A DNA stretch of 64,000 nucleotides from the NCBI RefSeq assembly GCF_035046505.1, contig NC_089823.1:36628388-36692387 (forward strand), read 5' to 3'. The notes beneath the pieces are model-generated. The model worked only from the letters and a program-made list of their open reading frames with translations, was not told the origin of the DNA and searched no databases. This stretch comes from Tiliqua scincoides (taxonomy: Eukaryota; Chordata; Lepidosauria; Squamata; Scincidae). Both the position numbers and the translations under genes were made by a program. Positions 1 to 15,100 of the stretch are shown piece after piece. Every line of letters starts with the position of its first letter. Positions within the stretch are counted from its first letter, which is position 1.

Positions 1-1532
1 CCTCTGGAAGGGCAGTGCTGCCAGGGGTAAGTTTTTAAAAAACCCTTTTGTTTCTGTCAGTGGCACGTCACTGCCTTCGTCCCTCCCCCAAAAGCACTTA
101 CAGCAGTTGCCAAGCTCCCAGAGAGCGTGGGAACTGTTGACTTAGAACCTAATTCAGTGTGATGCATGTTGGTCCATATCTAGCACGCACTATCACAAAC
201 GTGCTGTAAAGCACACCTGCGGCAGTCAGCATTTTGTGCAAGCCTACACTGGGCCAGTGCCAACTGGAAGATAGCTGGAAATCACTTGGCACTCTTTGTG
301 AGCACCGGGCAGCGGAACAGTAAGTCAGGGCAGGGAGGGTGGAGTTCGAGGGTGAGAGAGGGAGCAGTGTGGGAGGGGGCAAAATTCAGCTCTGCTGGAT
401 CCACAGCCCTGCATCAGGCCTACTGGTCTGACACAGAACTACTTTACTCTGCACCGGCTAAATAGCGTAGAGTCGAGTAGCCCCATTGCATGGCTTCTTA
501 CATTACCTTGTCCTGCAGGACTTCTTCTTACCTCTTACTTTCTTACCTCTTGATGGCAAATGTCCATCCTTCCTCTGAGGAGGTGACAAGAGCCGCCTGT
601 GTTTGCCTGGCAGCAATTTCAGAGCCGCTGCAGCCTTGGGCTAAGGATTAGGTTGTGCCAGGGTTGGTATAAAGATAACAAGGTAATGCATGTGCACTTC
701 AGACACTTGGAACAGCTAAAGAAATGCTGCAAAGTACACATGCAAGTCCTGCATGTGAATTATTGATATGGCCTCATAACAGCATAATTTTCACTGCACT
801 TTCCACTTGAGCATTCAAACAATTACAGGTCCAACCTTGTTATACATGGATTTGACTCAACAGGAACAGCCACTGCAAATGAGAAGGAATGTGCTGATCC
901 CTGGAGAAGGGGGAAAATGCATCTCTTTAAAATCACAGTTTAAAAAACTGCTTTTCTTACTGTTGCAGAGAGACAGTCACACAAGCGATCTTTCCCGTCT
1001 TCAGCTGAGCCAGGCAAAGGCAAGGGGTCCTTTGCATTTCTAATTGCTGACTGCCTCTCTACAACAGTAAGAAAAGCTGTTTTTAAACCACAATTGTAAA
1101 GGGATGCACTTTTTAATTTAATTTAATTTAAAATTGCTTTTATTTAACACATTTTATGTTATCAGCAGGGAGCCCCAGAATCAAACCCCTGTGAATGTTG
1201 AGACACAACCTTACTGGGAGCAATAGAGGGGCAAAAAACCTGGAAGTGGGTCTTTAAATCTATTTTTCCACTGTTTTCTTATCCATGGATTTTTTTATCC
1301 ACTAGGAGTTCTGAAAAGGAACCTTAGAGGGTAACAAGACACAACCTGTACTTGCATAACAAATGAGAACATTTGTTTGCAACATTTAGCATAAGACAAT
1401 CTTCACAATTTTGTTAAACATTTCATTGTTCCCCAATTATATTTGTAAAATTAGTAATATTCAAAGTAGAAAAATTTTTTGCATTTCTTAGACTGTTGAA
1501 GAAAATTCCAGTATATTACAAAGAATATGCAC
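1..1532 (-). other. SENP7 intron, left edge of window
   Basis: No exon was found here. Bases about 190-660 resemble the GC-richer element at 44098-44611 (GTGCTGTAAAGCA, CACTGGGCCA, AGTAGCCCCATTGC) and are probably a decayed copy. The rest is AT-rich unique sequence. Confidence 0.45.
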
Positions 1533-1709
1533 CTTGCTTGTTTAATATAGATGTTCCTATCCAGTTTTCAATCTGTTCCGTATAATCTGATGACAGCCAA
1601 AGAAAAATGATAGCATTGTATATGGTTGAGGAATCATCATTTATCCACAGTCCAAACTTTCTTAAGTGCATGGAGTCCACTAACAGTTCCATTTTTGTAT
1701 CAATGGCCA
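1533..1709 (-). CDS. SENP7: SENP7 coding exon 12 (last in the window)
   Basis: This is a 177-nt exon, phase 1 in and phase 1 out, with acceptor TTTCCTACAG and donor CAAG|GTGCAT. It encodes KMELLVDSMHLRKFGLW and later FLWLSSDY, close to human EISLLVDTTHLKRFGLW and FFWVSSDY. This is the start of the folded region leading to the C48 protease domain, whose exons lie beyond base 1. Confidence 0.94.
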
Positions 1710-4700
1710 CTGTAGGAAAGAAAATTTTAAAATTCAGAGATTATACAGTATACAGGAATGAATTGAACTGGCAACCAAAATTTTTCCACATTTTTATTTT
1801 TCAAGGAAATAACCCCTAAACATTCACAATCATCATGCACAAGCACAAATGAATACCTCTGAACAACCTTTCTAACAAAATTGTCACAGTAATAATCTAC
1901 TGATTATGTAGCTAATCCCAAATCACAGCATTTCATATAACGTTTTTCAAAATGAACTAATCTAGCACATTAAAAGTGAACTGAGCCTGCAACCACCATT
2001 CTGCAATAATAATAGTCAGAACTATTTTTTCCCATGAAACAATACCATCACAGAGCAGTTTTTTGTTTCATGAAAGTATCTTACAAAAAGTTCTCTCAAA
2101 AAAGTTTACATAGCTCAATTACTAACAGCTAATTTTTCTTAATTTTTTTATTTGATTTTGTCTGTAAACCACTTTATGAACTTTTTTGTTGAACAGTAGT
2201 ATATAAATACTCATAATAAATAATAATAATGAATTGCTCATGATCAGGTTGCAATGAAGCAATATAGGATCTTACCTTCAAATGGGATTTTGATGTATTT
2301 GGTTGTAAACTTAAGAGAAAAAAGCAGAAATAGAAAATTAGAGTTTTTACAGAACTGTACAGAAACACAATCGTTCACACATCTAATACTGAACTATAGG
2401 AAAATAAACAATTGAGGACTTAATTCTTCACTTGATATTCCAAGTTTAGAATCCACAATTCCCACCCAATCCTAAGTACACTCACCAAGAAGTACACTCA
2501 ATGCAAACTATGAACATCTAACAAACCTATTTGCAAGTAAATGGCTAGGATCAAATAGCATAAACCTATACCATGAACCCCTTTCAAAAAGGAAAGAATT
2601 TTAAGAATCAGATCCTTAGAAATACTGGGGGGGGGGGGAATCTACTCTAAAAGTCACTAATCCTACTAGGTTGATCCAAGCTCTTGAGCTATCTAAAGTA
2701 GTTCTTTGGAGCCTGGTCCTTATGCCCCTACATGACTCATGTAAATAACTGACCCTTAGCCTTCAAAAATGCTAGCCATTATCATCTCAAATCTTCATAA
2801 ACTCAAGTTTGAGAAGCTAGCACTACCAAAAAAGATGGCCCTTCTGCCTCCCCCGACAAGAATTCCCGTATCATTTGAAAGTGGCCTTCTCTTAACTTTA
2901 CGTCTACAAATTAAAGTACACCAGCTGACCATAAAGATATAATGTAACATTAAAAGATAAAAGAATTTAATCTCTCTAATGATCATCATATTTAGTTGGT
3001 GCTTAAACTTAATGTTAAACAATAACAGTAATATGGTTCTTGACAACGATTGGTCTGCAAACAGAAAACAAGATGATTGATAATGTTGGTTTAATTTATA
3101 GTTACACAACATTCAATGTAGCACACTATTTTAGAATCCTTGTGAACAATCTACATTTTACTCATCTCAGCAGGACACGTCAGCTTACAAATGTGCATAG
3201 CATGGTAGCTCTGTAAAGGAGGACCAGGATCCAAAGAGCTGCTAAAGTTCATGCAAGGGTCTTCCTCTGCTTGCCCAGTGAAATATTTGACTGGACAGCT
3301 GATCTCAGCACCATATTCACAGTCTCATTTTGAAAGCCCCCTTGGTTTCAAAAGCAGTTTTTCACACAGAATGGGAAGGAAGGATCTTGTTCAAGACAGA
3401 CAAAAATCCTTTAGCAATGAGTTTTAAAAATTCTTTGGATATTGGCATCAATCAGTAACAATAGACTGTTACTCAAACAGTAAACTTACCTCAGCGCAAC
3501 CCAATGCTTTTCCTTTATATTTCCCAATATAAAGCATAGCAAATTTTATATCTAAGGCAAGATCCATTTGTTCAGTGAATGTGCCACAGTCTGCACAAGA
3601 CTGAAGTGTAAGTGGTTCAGCTGAAATCTAGAAAATTTAAAAAAATACACAGATGAATTCTCTCCCCCTCCATCACAATCACTGCTTGGTAGTAAAACAC
3701 ATGCATTACATGTAGAAGGTCCCAGACTTAGTTCTGGCATCATCAGCAAGTACTAGGAAAGACCCTTGTCTAAAACTCTGGAAAGTTATTGCCAGTCAGG
3801 ATATACCATATTCAGCAAGATGGACCAAGCTGCTAACACAGTATAAAGCAGCTTCAGATGTTCAAGGGACAAAAAGGTAATGTACCATACTGAGGCACTG
3901 AATGTTTCCTGTCTGGTACATGGTAGGTAGTGGTGCCATTTACACATTGCTAACCAATGTATTTATTATTCTTACAGTGCAACCCTATGCATGTCTATTC
4001 AGAAGTAAGCCCCATTGCATTCAGGCCCAGGTATGCATATATAGAATTGCAGTCTTACTCATTTATTTGCTAAAAGGTCATTTTTGCGCATGGTGCTAAA
4101 CAGAATGGAAAAACACAAAGCTTAAGTAAGTTAGGTTTCTTAAATTATATAACTTCACCACAAGGTTCCAATGCCACAATTCTTTGGAACTAACATCTAC
4201 TAAAATCAGGAGACTTATATGCAAGCAAATGGGATTATAATTGATGAGTTAATTTTTCAGAAATCTATGGAACTAACTACAGGAGGACACTGGAGTAATG
4301 TATAGTCTCCTGCCATAAATATGGAGAGCTTTCATTTCTGTATGGCATGAAGAGGGAAAAATTCTTACAGAAAATCTATAAGGCAAAGATGTATTACTTG
4401 TTCTGGTTTCTTTTCAGTTATGCTCTGTGATAGCTCTTCTGACAAACGTAGTGGAGATTCTTGTTCTCTTTCTTTATTGTCATGTCTATGGTCTTTCCGA
4501 GTCTGCAAAAGCATCTCTGGATCTTTTGCTTCAGCATTTTCTTCTTCATCACTAGAAAGGACAACTAAAGCAACAAAAGAGCAAAGCAAAATTGAAGCAA
4601 AGAGTACTAACAATCTAAATATAGTGTCTGGGTATGGACTCACCTCCCATAATAGAGTGCAGACCAGGCATGCAGCAAAGCACAGGCCTTGTTCAGGCAC

Positions 4701-7670
4701 TGGGAGCTCGCAGAGCTAGGGGGAGACGGACTCCTGTGTTGTACCACAGGAAAGAGTGTTCCTCTGAAGAGGGGGAGGAGCCCCTCTGAGGGGGGAGGAG
4801 GGGCACTTTCAGTTGGAGACCTGACCAGGGGGTGGAGATGATGCCAAAGTGGGTGGAGCAGGAAGAGGCAGAGACAACAGGCCCTGTGCTCAGTCCTTGC
4901 AGGCCAGGGATGAGGTTGGCTGGGTCAAGGCTGAGGGAGCAAATGGATGGGAAAGGCCCAGAGATGAGGCTCAGCTGTTCCCAAGGAGACAAGATTACCT
5001 TGAGGCAGAGGAGTAAGACCGAGGGTGATGACCACCCAGCTAAATATGAAGCATAGTAGGGACTGCAGGTGGATCACACCAGACAATGTAGGGAGGTTGA
5101 AATCAGGGGCAACTAGGACTTAGAGGGGCACAGACCACTTGCTACAACCCTCTTCCTTTGTTGTACATCTGGTAAAAATCAATCCATTCATAAGATGTTT
5201 CTATAAATGTCTGCATATCCCAGTTTCTAAAGCAAAAGCAAAAAATGTTATGGCTGCCTACTTGGCTCAGTTGAATCAGCTCTCTCTTTCCTCTTTTCAG
5301 GTCTATTCAATGGCTCCTTCAAAGACAGAGTTGTGGTCAATTCTGGTCTCCTAGCAGAGGCAACTCGTTGCAAAATCTGCACACCCTTACTTTTGACAGA
5401 ACGCAGGTTTCTCTTTGGAGAAGCATTTGAACAGTTTTCACGTGGACAGCTAATGTTTGTGGTGGGGAGTATTTTGCTACAGGCCAGCTCCAAAGGTTGA
5501 AGGATATTTTCCTGTTGATGGCTGTGCATATGACTCTCATGAGTCGCACTTGAGTTTCTGAAGCTGAGTGGTTGAACTGGTTCTGTCCTCTCTTCTTTCT
5601 ATAAATGCGTAAAGTGAAACTTTTGTTACAAAAACTGGACTATTTCACTGAAAAGTTAGTTTCCTCATCCCTGAGAATAACTAGCAAGCCTTAAATGAGA
5701 CCCTCTACTCCCTAAATGTGGTACAAATCAGAATCAATGGAGGAAAGGACTCTGTATTGGGTGGAAAGAGATACACAGAGACTTCTGGTAGGCCCTAGCA
5801 TGCCCCCAAATTAAATCAGTGAGGTATATTGGACCTAGGGACCTCCAAGATTGCTGTGCAACTGCTGGTATGAATCAGAGCAGTCCTACTTAACTGATTG
5901 AGGCCATGAAAAGTATGCCAATATGCACCAGGTATAACAAGTTCAGAAGTCTTTACACCTCTGCATAGCCCTGGTGTCATCACACATATGACAAATCACT
6001 GAGGCCTCTTGAAATATCTAGGGCCTTACAAGTCATTTCAGAGTCTGAGGCATTTCATCCAGACTCCATAAAGGACAGATATACACACTCAATTCACTGT
6101 ATGAATTTGATATTTCTAGAACTTGGCACCAGCACTAGTTGGGATTGTATCTTAATATAATAAACATTTATTAGACAATGGCACAACTTTTCTTCTTTTA
6201 ATTCTCACTACATGTAAAAGTTACTCACTCTTGGCAATGGTGATTTCTCAGGAGCATGTATTTGATTTGGACAATCATCACCTCTTCTTTTTCTGTTCAC
6301 ACTATTTTGAAAGCTTGTTTCCCTCAACCCAGGAGAGGGATTTGGGGTATATTTTCTTCTTCTCTCTTGTTGATCACTTTCTGTTCTCTCTCTGCTGCAG
6401 TCTTTACACAAAATAAATGTATTAAGAAAGGAATTTAGCTCCTAGTTAAATAAGAACGTTAAAATTATTGTCCTCACTATTTCCAAGTTTAATTCCAACA
6501 CTAGAAACAATCACTGTATCTTCTTCTCTCCATTTATGACTGAAGGAACATAGGAAGCTGCCTTATTGACTCAGACCATTGGTCCATCTAGTTCAGTATC
6601 GTTGACACTGATTGGAAGTAGTTCTCCAAGTTTCTAGATAGTAATTTTTCTCTGCTTTACCTGGAGATGCTGAGAATAGAACCTGGGATCTTCTGCAAGC
6701 AAAGAAGGTGCTCTTCCACCAAGTTATTAAAAAAGCAGAGGCACCACTAGCACTATTATGTTCTGACTTGCTCCCTAATCAGTGAAATGGTAAGAAATAT
6801 TTTAAAAGTTCCATTAAGGACTGAAGGTACACATAAAAAGCTTCCACTATGGTATTTTATTATACCAATCTGAAATAATTAGTATCTTCAGTTCTATACT
6901 CACGGTTGTGAGATTGTAAAAGATCATATTTATCACTCCAAACAATAACAGAGAGGGCAAACATGCATCCTGTTCCTCTCTATATCTGCATTTATAAAAA
7001 AAATAGTTATCCGTTAATGGATAGTTAGCAGCTAAGGGTTAGGTCAATTTTAAGTTTCTGGCATCCAAATCCTATACTGGGAATTAAGTTCTATGAAATT
7101 TAAGAGAACTTCACTTTAAACAAGATATGCTTAACACTGCTGCCTATAAAACGTGCACGAGGACTTGACATGAGTGGCACTGCAATTTGTGGGTCTGACT
7201 TCAACTATGAAAGGATCAATGAGAAGTGCATGGGTTGCTATTTTGTTAGTAAAAGAAAACCATTCTGTGTAAGTAAAAGGATTTGCATCAACTTCATTGT
7301 AAATAAATTCTGGTGAATGAGGAGGTCTTAGTTTGGACAATCCTGAATCTCAGCAAACCCAACTCAAAGGTCACAAGTAAATATTAAAATGCATTACAAT
7401 TTGTGAACTGCAAATCTTCTAGCACCACATCACATCTTCTTATAGTCAGCAAAGCATTATTATTTTCTGCTTCTCTAGGCAGTTTCTGAAGACAGTCCTT
7501 TGGCCCTGTTTGATTATATTTTCCATACCTGTAAAAAACATGCAAAGCATTAACCTTTCTTACCCCTTCAAGAATGATGAACAATTTTTACAGATTTGAG
7601 CAAGATTGGTGGTCTTGCCCTACTTGTAACATATGTACACACATACGTACATTTGTACATGTGTGTAAGT

Positions 7671-7706
<36 letters not shown>

Positions 7707-10700
7707 CTCTCTCTGTAAATACAAACATCTCACACACACTTGACAGTTTATGGGCACAACCAGCTTTCCAGCACTGGTTAGAGGTAAGAGCAATGCAGCT
7801 CTGAAGTAAGGGAACAAACATTCCCTTACCTTGAGGAGGCTTCCTGGACCAAGCCCTACTGCAGGATGTAGCACATGTCCATTTGCACAACTGGGTCAGT
7901 GCTGGAAAGTTGATTAGGATTTGGGCCTATGTGACTTAAGAAACTGCCTGCTACGTGTAGGGAAAAAAACAATTACAAAGAAAATATATTAATCAGTGAC
8001 TTGCTTTGGTACTTACCTCAGAAAGTTAAAAGGCAGAGATTCTAATATTGCAATCCTATGCATATCTACTCAGAAGTAAGTCCTATTCCGGTCAATGGAG
8101 CTTACTCCCAGGTAAACGTGTACAGGATTGCAGTCTAATTTACACTAGTCTAACTTTGCATTGCTCTAGCATAGTGGTTCTCATACATTTAGCACCAGGA
8201 CCCACATTTTAGAATAAGAATCTGTCAGGACCCACCAGAAGTGATGTCATGACTGGAAGTGACATCATCAAGCAGGAAAATTTTTAACAATTCTAGGCAG
8301 CAATCCTACCCACACTTACCATGGAGTAAGTCCCATTGACTATCATTGTTAAAAGAATATACAGAGTAGCTTGTTAAAAGTACAAGTCTGTAACATTTTC
8401 CCAAATGCAGTCACATTAAATGGTAGCATCAAGTCTGATATATTAAAAATAAAATATTGAAATGAATGGGAACCCACTTGAAATTAGCTTGTGACCCACC
8501 TAGTGGGTCCCAAACCACAGTCTGAGAAACACTGCTCTTGCAGTGTTTAAGGAACTCCAAACTGGGTGCACATTTGATTTTGTATCCTATAACTCTTATT
8601 ACTTTTCAATTGAAGTTAAGACCCAGTTCTCATTGAGATGGTAAACCTGTGTCTCAGTTGTACCACTTTAGACTACAAACAAGTGTTCAGCTGAATTATT
8701 ATGATGAATGAGACTTACTACTTTGTAACTGTTTCTAGAATTGCAGACTAAGTGCAGGAAGTTTCTCTGAATAGAGGAGTATTCAGGGACCCTTGAAATG
8801 CACCAACAATATGAACTGACACTTGCTTATGAGGCTATACAGTTGGCAGGTGCAGTTTGTTTTTGTGACCATTTTACAAGTCGTACAATTGCATAAGGTG
8901 GGGCAGTCCTATATGTATATAGGCCCCACATATAGGTACTAGGTCATACAATTAGTGCATTCAACTGATCTTTGCCAGGTCAGGCTTCCAAAAGCAATTG
9001 CACAGATACCGGATACCACCAAGATCGAGAATCCTAGTCATGGCTTTGAATTAGCCAACTTGTAGAAGAAAGACCAAACCAATACACCTTTATGCAAACA
9101 TTTTGCATAATTATTTATGCAATTATTTTTCAGAATTATTTTTCATATTTTCATCATCCATAATGCAACTAAACAGAACCTTGGTAATCTACTTTCTTTA
9201 TCATCAGACATGTTAATTCAGCAGTGAATATGTGAGCAATGATGAAATAAAGGTAGGAGTTTCATTCCATCAGCTCCTTATGCAAGCAAGAAGACAGATG
9301 TACCCTCTTTATTCACAATCCAAAAAAAGTTTTTGAATTCTATAGGAATCATCATGAGGCTAGATCAGGGATTCATAGTCCCTGTTACCCATACCCCTTG
9401 AGAGGTATGGGAACCAAATGATGGGGGTATGGGATTGTGGGCGCAATCCTAACCCCTTATGTCAGTGCTTTCCAGCACTGGCATAGCAGTGCCAATGGGA
9501 CATGTGCTGCATCCTGCACTTGGGTGGCACTCACGGAGGCCTTCTCGAAGTAAAAGAATGTTTGTTCCCTTACCTCAGAACTGCATTGCCCTTATGTCAG
9601 TGCTGGAAAGCACCCGGGTTAAGGGTTAGGACTGCACCCTCTATCTCTGAACAATTAAAAAACAAATGTTATTAAATTAGATTATTAACTATCATCATTA
9701 TCGATATGCATGGAGGCATTCTCTTCCTAGCTATCCATATGTAAAGTAACACCAAGCTATTGACATCTTTTGAAGCCATACTGGTATCTAACAGAACTGG
9801 TAGCACTGATGATTTCAACCATCTGACCAAGGGGGTATGGAGATGTATTAGGCAATTCATCAGGGGTCTGTAGTTGTATAAAGGTTAAGAACCCCTGGGC
9901 TAGATGGTAAACAAAAGGACATGGTGTAAGTCCTCCATAGTCTATAATTTGTAAAATCAAAAGATGGAATTTTGGAAAATCAAAAGATGGAAAAACTGAA
10001 TCAGTGTCTGAAGGGTGTGAAATGATTTCAAGACTGCTCAGAAAAAGGTATCTAAAAGTGGTTGAACACCGCCACCCTCACCCCCTCTCCATAATCTGGA
10101 AATAAAAATCTGCTAGTTAACTCTTTTGAGTATCAAAGTGTGCATAGGGTTGTAGTCTCTGCCATTTTTCTTTCAGATACTACACTAATAAAATACAAAG
10201 AGCCCTCCTTATCCACAAGCTTGGCATCCACAGATCTGAATACTGACAGATGCCAAGACCATGATTGGAGGGCCTCAGAGACTTCTCTGCCTTCCAATCA
10301 TGTCCAGGAAGTCTTCTGAAGTGGAGGGATGTTGTGGATGACCTCCCTGCGTCTCAGACAGTCTCCCAGATGTTTCTCAAAGGCACTTCTAATTTGCCAA
10401 AAAAACTGGAAGTGCCTTTCAGAAGTGTCTGGGAGGCCTCCTGAGGCACAGGGTGATTGCATGAAGCCTCCCTGTGCCTCAGAAGGCCTCCCAGACACTT
10501 CTGAAAAGCACTTCCAGTTAGCTGGCAAGGGACATCCCCCCCCCCACCTACAATTTTCACTATCTGCAGAATTTGGTGTCCACGGGGGGGGGGGGTGTTC
10601 TGGAACAGCTTCCCCACTCATATCAATAGCCCACTGTACAGTGTTTAGGCTGCAATCGTATGCATAGTTTCCTGGGAGTAAACCCGACTGTACACAATGA

Positions 10701-12135
10701 GACTTACTTCTGAGTAGACATGTCTAGATTTGTACTGTTGTTAATAACAACAACAACAACAACTAGGTATTTATATACCGCCTTTCTGGTCATCGGATTA
10801 CTCCTCTGACTTTATTCAAGGCGGTTTGTGTTAAGGTTGAAAGGAACCTTGGGTGTGTCCCAGTGTAGAGCAGGGTGCACAAAAACCAGCAGATGCAGCA
10901 GAGGCTTAGAATTTGCTGTTGCATATTAGAGCAAGGAGTTACACACACAGAGTAGTCAAAAAACAGTCCAAGTCATACACGGAGAGTACAGCAGTCCAGC
11001 GTTACCTTATCCAAGTCAGTATCCACAAATCAGTCAGTCAGCCCAAGGTCATTTACAACATATACATACACAGTAATCCGATCATCAAAGTCTCTAGCAG
11101 CAGTTATCACAGTTTTCACCTACTGCACTGGTGGAGCTGCAGACTTCTTAAGTAGCCTGAGCACCCAATCAGAGTCTGCTCAGTTAACCAGGGTGTGGCA
11201 GGCACAGGTGCAGTGTAATTCTGCTATCTCAGTGTGACTCAGCTGCCTGCAACTTTCCATGAACCAACTTGTTAGCTTGTCTCTGGCTTTGCATAAACAG
11301 GGAGCTAACAGTTTACATAGGCAGGCATTTCTAAATCCCTCAAGGGGATTTTTACAATCATAAAAATTTCAGAATGGGTCTTCCTGGTTTGGTCTCACTT
11401 CTGGCCTCCAGTTTTCCCATGCAGGCTGACAAGCAGCTCCATCTCTCACATGGAGGGCAGCCAAGACACTTCTTGCTCACACCAAGAGCAGGTGGAATCA
11501 CTAGGCTCTGCTAATAATAAGTCTCAGCAATAATTAGAGACGTAGATGCCACATTTCTAGGAAGTATACAAAAAAAATTCCAAAGCATTATCTACTCTAA
11601 ATGATGTCTTCTCTGTCTAACATTTTTCCCCATGCTGTTCTCTTACACAAGAGACAGAGACAGATACATCAAAAAAATAACCACTAGTTTAAAAAAAAAA
11701 TTTTTATTATTAAAATAACCACTAGTTTTGAGTGCTTTTTGAAGCAAATAATATATGCTTTTCTCCATTAAAATATGTAACTATTGGCTTTAACTACTGC
11801 TCTTGAAAGACTGGTATGTAAACAGGTCTGCATACTCTCACTGCTATACTCTTAGAGTAATTTGCACATCTCTCTGGAAAGTAGAGAAGGAAATTAGCTA
11901 CTTTATTTTCTAGAAGTTTTGTATGTCTCTCTACATTCATGGATACGAATTTCATTTTAGTACTCATGACAGTGCATTTGTAAATCATAAATTATGATGT
12001 CGAAGAACCTAGGAGCTACATACTGGGCTTCTTGGCATATCTGTAGAATATATATTATAACTGTGTTTCTTATTACTATTTTTATTTTTATTAAATGAAT
12101 ACCCAGTGTATTTAAGTGTACCCAGGACACTTAAA

Positions 12136-12171
<36 letters not shown>

Positions 12172-15100
12172 CAGAGAATGAGAGCTGTCAGCAAGTTAAA
12201 TAATTTTAGTTAATGGGTCATCTATTAAGTAATAAAGTGTTTAATCAATAGCATTTAATTAAGTTTACTTATTACAACACTCCAAATCAGATGCCTTTTA
12301 AGATAATGAATGAAAGAAGTATGTAAGAAATAATTTAATGAACAAAGTCTTGTTAGAACTTCTTGTTAGAAGAAAAGCTACTTTTAATATCTGCTTTTCA
12401 TTCCTTGTTATAATAACTCAATGGAAAACAGTCTCAGAAAATGATTGTGTGCCCTTAACTCTCATGCATACCCTTAACATTTGTCCAAACCGCTTAATTA
12501 AAATTTAGTATATTAAGCTACCAATTTAATGTTACAGCCCTATATAAAATCAAAATAGTATGCAAATATTCCATCAAAACATTGTAAAACTGATATGTAC
12601 CTGTTCCTTTTTCCATTTAAATCAGACCCCACATCTACAAGGTGGTTTATCTGCCGCCCAATAAGCTAACACAGATATGACACCATACAACAGTAACAAC
12701 CAGGACCCAAGTATGACAAACTTAATGTACAGTCCCCCCACTGGTGATCCTGGACCCTGTGCCACCTGAGGCCAGGACTGCAGGGCGCTACTCCCCTGCC
12801 AGATGCCACCCCCCACCCATCCAGGGGCCATTGGAGAGCCAGGGAGGTCTCATGCTGCCTCTCTGGCCCAACAAATGCCTTCTGAGGCCTCCAGAAAGCT
12901 GAAAATAGCTACATAGTACCAATTTTCAGCCTTCCAGAGGCCTCAGCAGACTCTCTTATGGATTTAAATTAGAGAACTGTGCGTGCACCTCTATCCATGT
13001 GAAATAAGTGGAAATGCTTGACTTTGACTGGATTGTGTCTATACACTTCAAATGTATATTCCTATATTTATCTGTTTCAACCAAATAGTCTTAGTGATAA
13101 ATTAAGGACCAGAAACCACTTAACATACCTTTTAGATAAAGTACAGCTTTGTTGAGAACTTATTTTTTGACATGATTCTAGGCTGGCAATAGATGAGGAG
13201 AGCTGTTCATCTGATTGCAACTTGCTAGCATCAGAGAGATTAGCATCAGCTAAAAGGTGTCTTTGCACGTATTTTCTTCCTTTTTTCGTCCTCAGAACAT
13301 TCGTCAAGATAACTTTGGGTTGCCTGCCATACATATAATAATTAATACTGTGGAACTTGTAGAAAGAATGTTTGATTGAATTCATGTATCGCAAATGTTT
13401 AGGTAATCTCAAATTGTATTACACATAACTACCAAGAAGTTTACAATAATGAATGAAGACAGACTATCATGAGAAAATGAAGTGTCCCAAAGGACAGATT
13501 AAGCAAAGGTCGATTAGAAGTGTTATTGTTGAGTTTAAGTTGCCTTTGATATTTAGTTGATGAGTCATCATTTTGTTAAATGTCATGCAAAATTGGAGCA
13601 AGCATCAAAATTGGAGCAAGTATCAAAATTGGAGCAGTTTATTTCAAATAAACTATGAAAATTCACTTAGAAGGAAGAAGAAAAAAGTGAAGCAAAAACA
13701 AATCTTAGGTTTTGACTGGAAGACTCTATAAATACTGTAAAAACAAGTAACCAAAAATCCAATTAATTTGGGCATTCTGCCGTCTGCTCCAGAAGTCACT
13801 GTGACAGACATTTCTGGATGCATGAATCATATATTGGAAAAGAAATACTAAAATACACATATGAAAAGATGGTATCTGACTTGTACATGCAAGTACAGGA
13901 GTGGCAAAAGTATTTTCTCATCTAAATTTGTATGCAAGATTGATTGTGTAAAGAATGAAGTGGGTTTATTGAGTTTGCAAGGCATTGTCTTTCCATGGTT
14001 ACCTTCAAGTAACAACATGTTTCATATCACTGAGACACATATCAATCAAGATAGTAGCGTAGTTAAAGAGGGTGAAAAATAGTAAGTTTTGCAGGGCGCT
14101 TCACCTTGGTGTGCATGTGGCCCCACCCCTCTCCTTCGGAGCCATTCCAGGCTTCTAAACAGAGGAGACGCCTCCGGTTTTTCCATTTCCACATAAAATT
14201 GCATCACAGACCATTACAGGGACATGAACTAGAGTTTGAAAATGACTATTCAATCTTATCCAGGACTGAGCTGATGGAGGAGGGGTTTATGACAGTAGAA
14301 GATTCTTGTAAAACGGTTGTTGATGGTATGCACAGTGCTCCATCAGTGGCCATTTTGTGAGCAGCAGCACTGCCACCATACACCGCTGTGGCTGCCAGAT
14401 CCAGTAAGCCAGCAGGTGGGATGGGCAGGGAAAGGGAGAACTGAGTGTAACTGGGGGAAAAGGGGAAGAACCAGGGGTGGGGAGGAGGCAGGATCCAGTG
14501 ACAATTGTGCTCACCAGATCTTATCTCTTCCATTTAACCTCCGTCAACATACGCCACAAAAAGAGGTGGCATATGACCATAGAGACCATAGTTGGCTCCA
14601 GGACTTACGTGGAAGTAAGCATAAATGTTTTGTACTTACCTCCCGTTTGCCCTTGGGTCACCACCCCTACTCCATGGGATGCAGCACATGCCTTTCTGGC
14701 ATGGCAGAATTGGTGCTGATGGCAGAGGTTAGGATTGGGACCTTAGAAGATTATCTGTGGTCATCACTTATTGTGATATGAATATATAGCTGAACTACTT
14801 TCTGGTTATTCTTTGCATTTTTCTCCATGTGACACATCTATCAATTATTTTTCCTGTTTATTTATTTGAACTCTGCCTTTTGGCCTCCATAAGGAAGCCC
14901 AAGGTGGCTCAAAGAAACAACAAACAATAATAAAAAATTTAAAATAACTAAAATCTAAAAAGTAGCCCATAACACCCACAAAAGTGTAGAAATTGTCACC
15001 CCAAATGAAACGGTCTGACAAAATAAAGACCAGGTGTCAAAAGACCTCAATGAGGGCATGACTTTAAAGGTAGAGAGTTCCACAATCTGGGTGCCACAAT

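Noticed and set aside
7131-7340. Minus-strand open frame between SENP7 exons 6 and 7, considered as an additional exon.
   Set aside because: Exon 6 (phase 1 out) joins exon 7 (phase 1 in) directly. The frame has no good donor and no likeness to SENP7.
14317-14781. 154-codon plus-strand frame.
   Set aside because: It overlaps opposite-strand frames and ends in a MITE-like tail (GAGGTTAGGATTGGGACC). No protein family seen.
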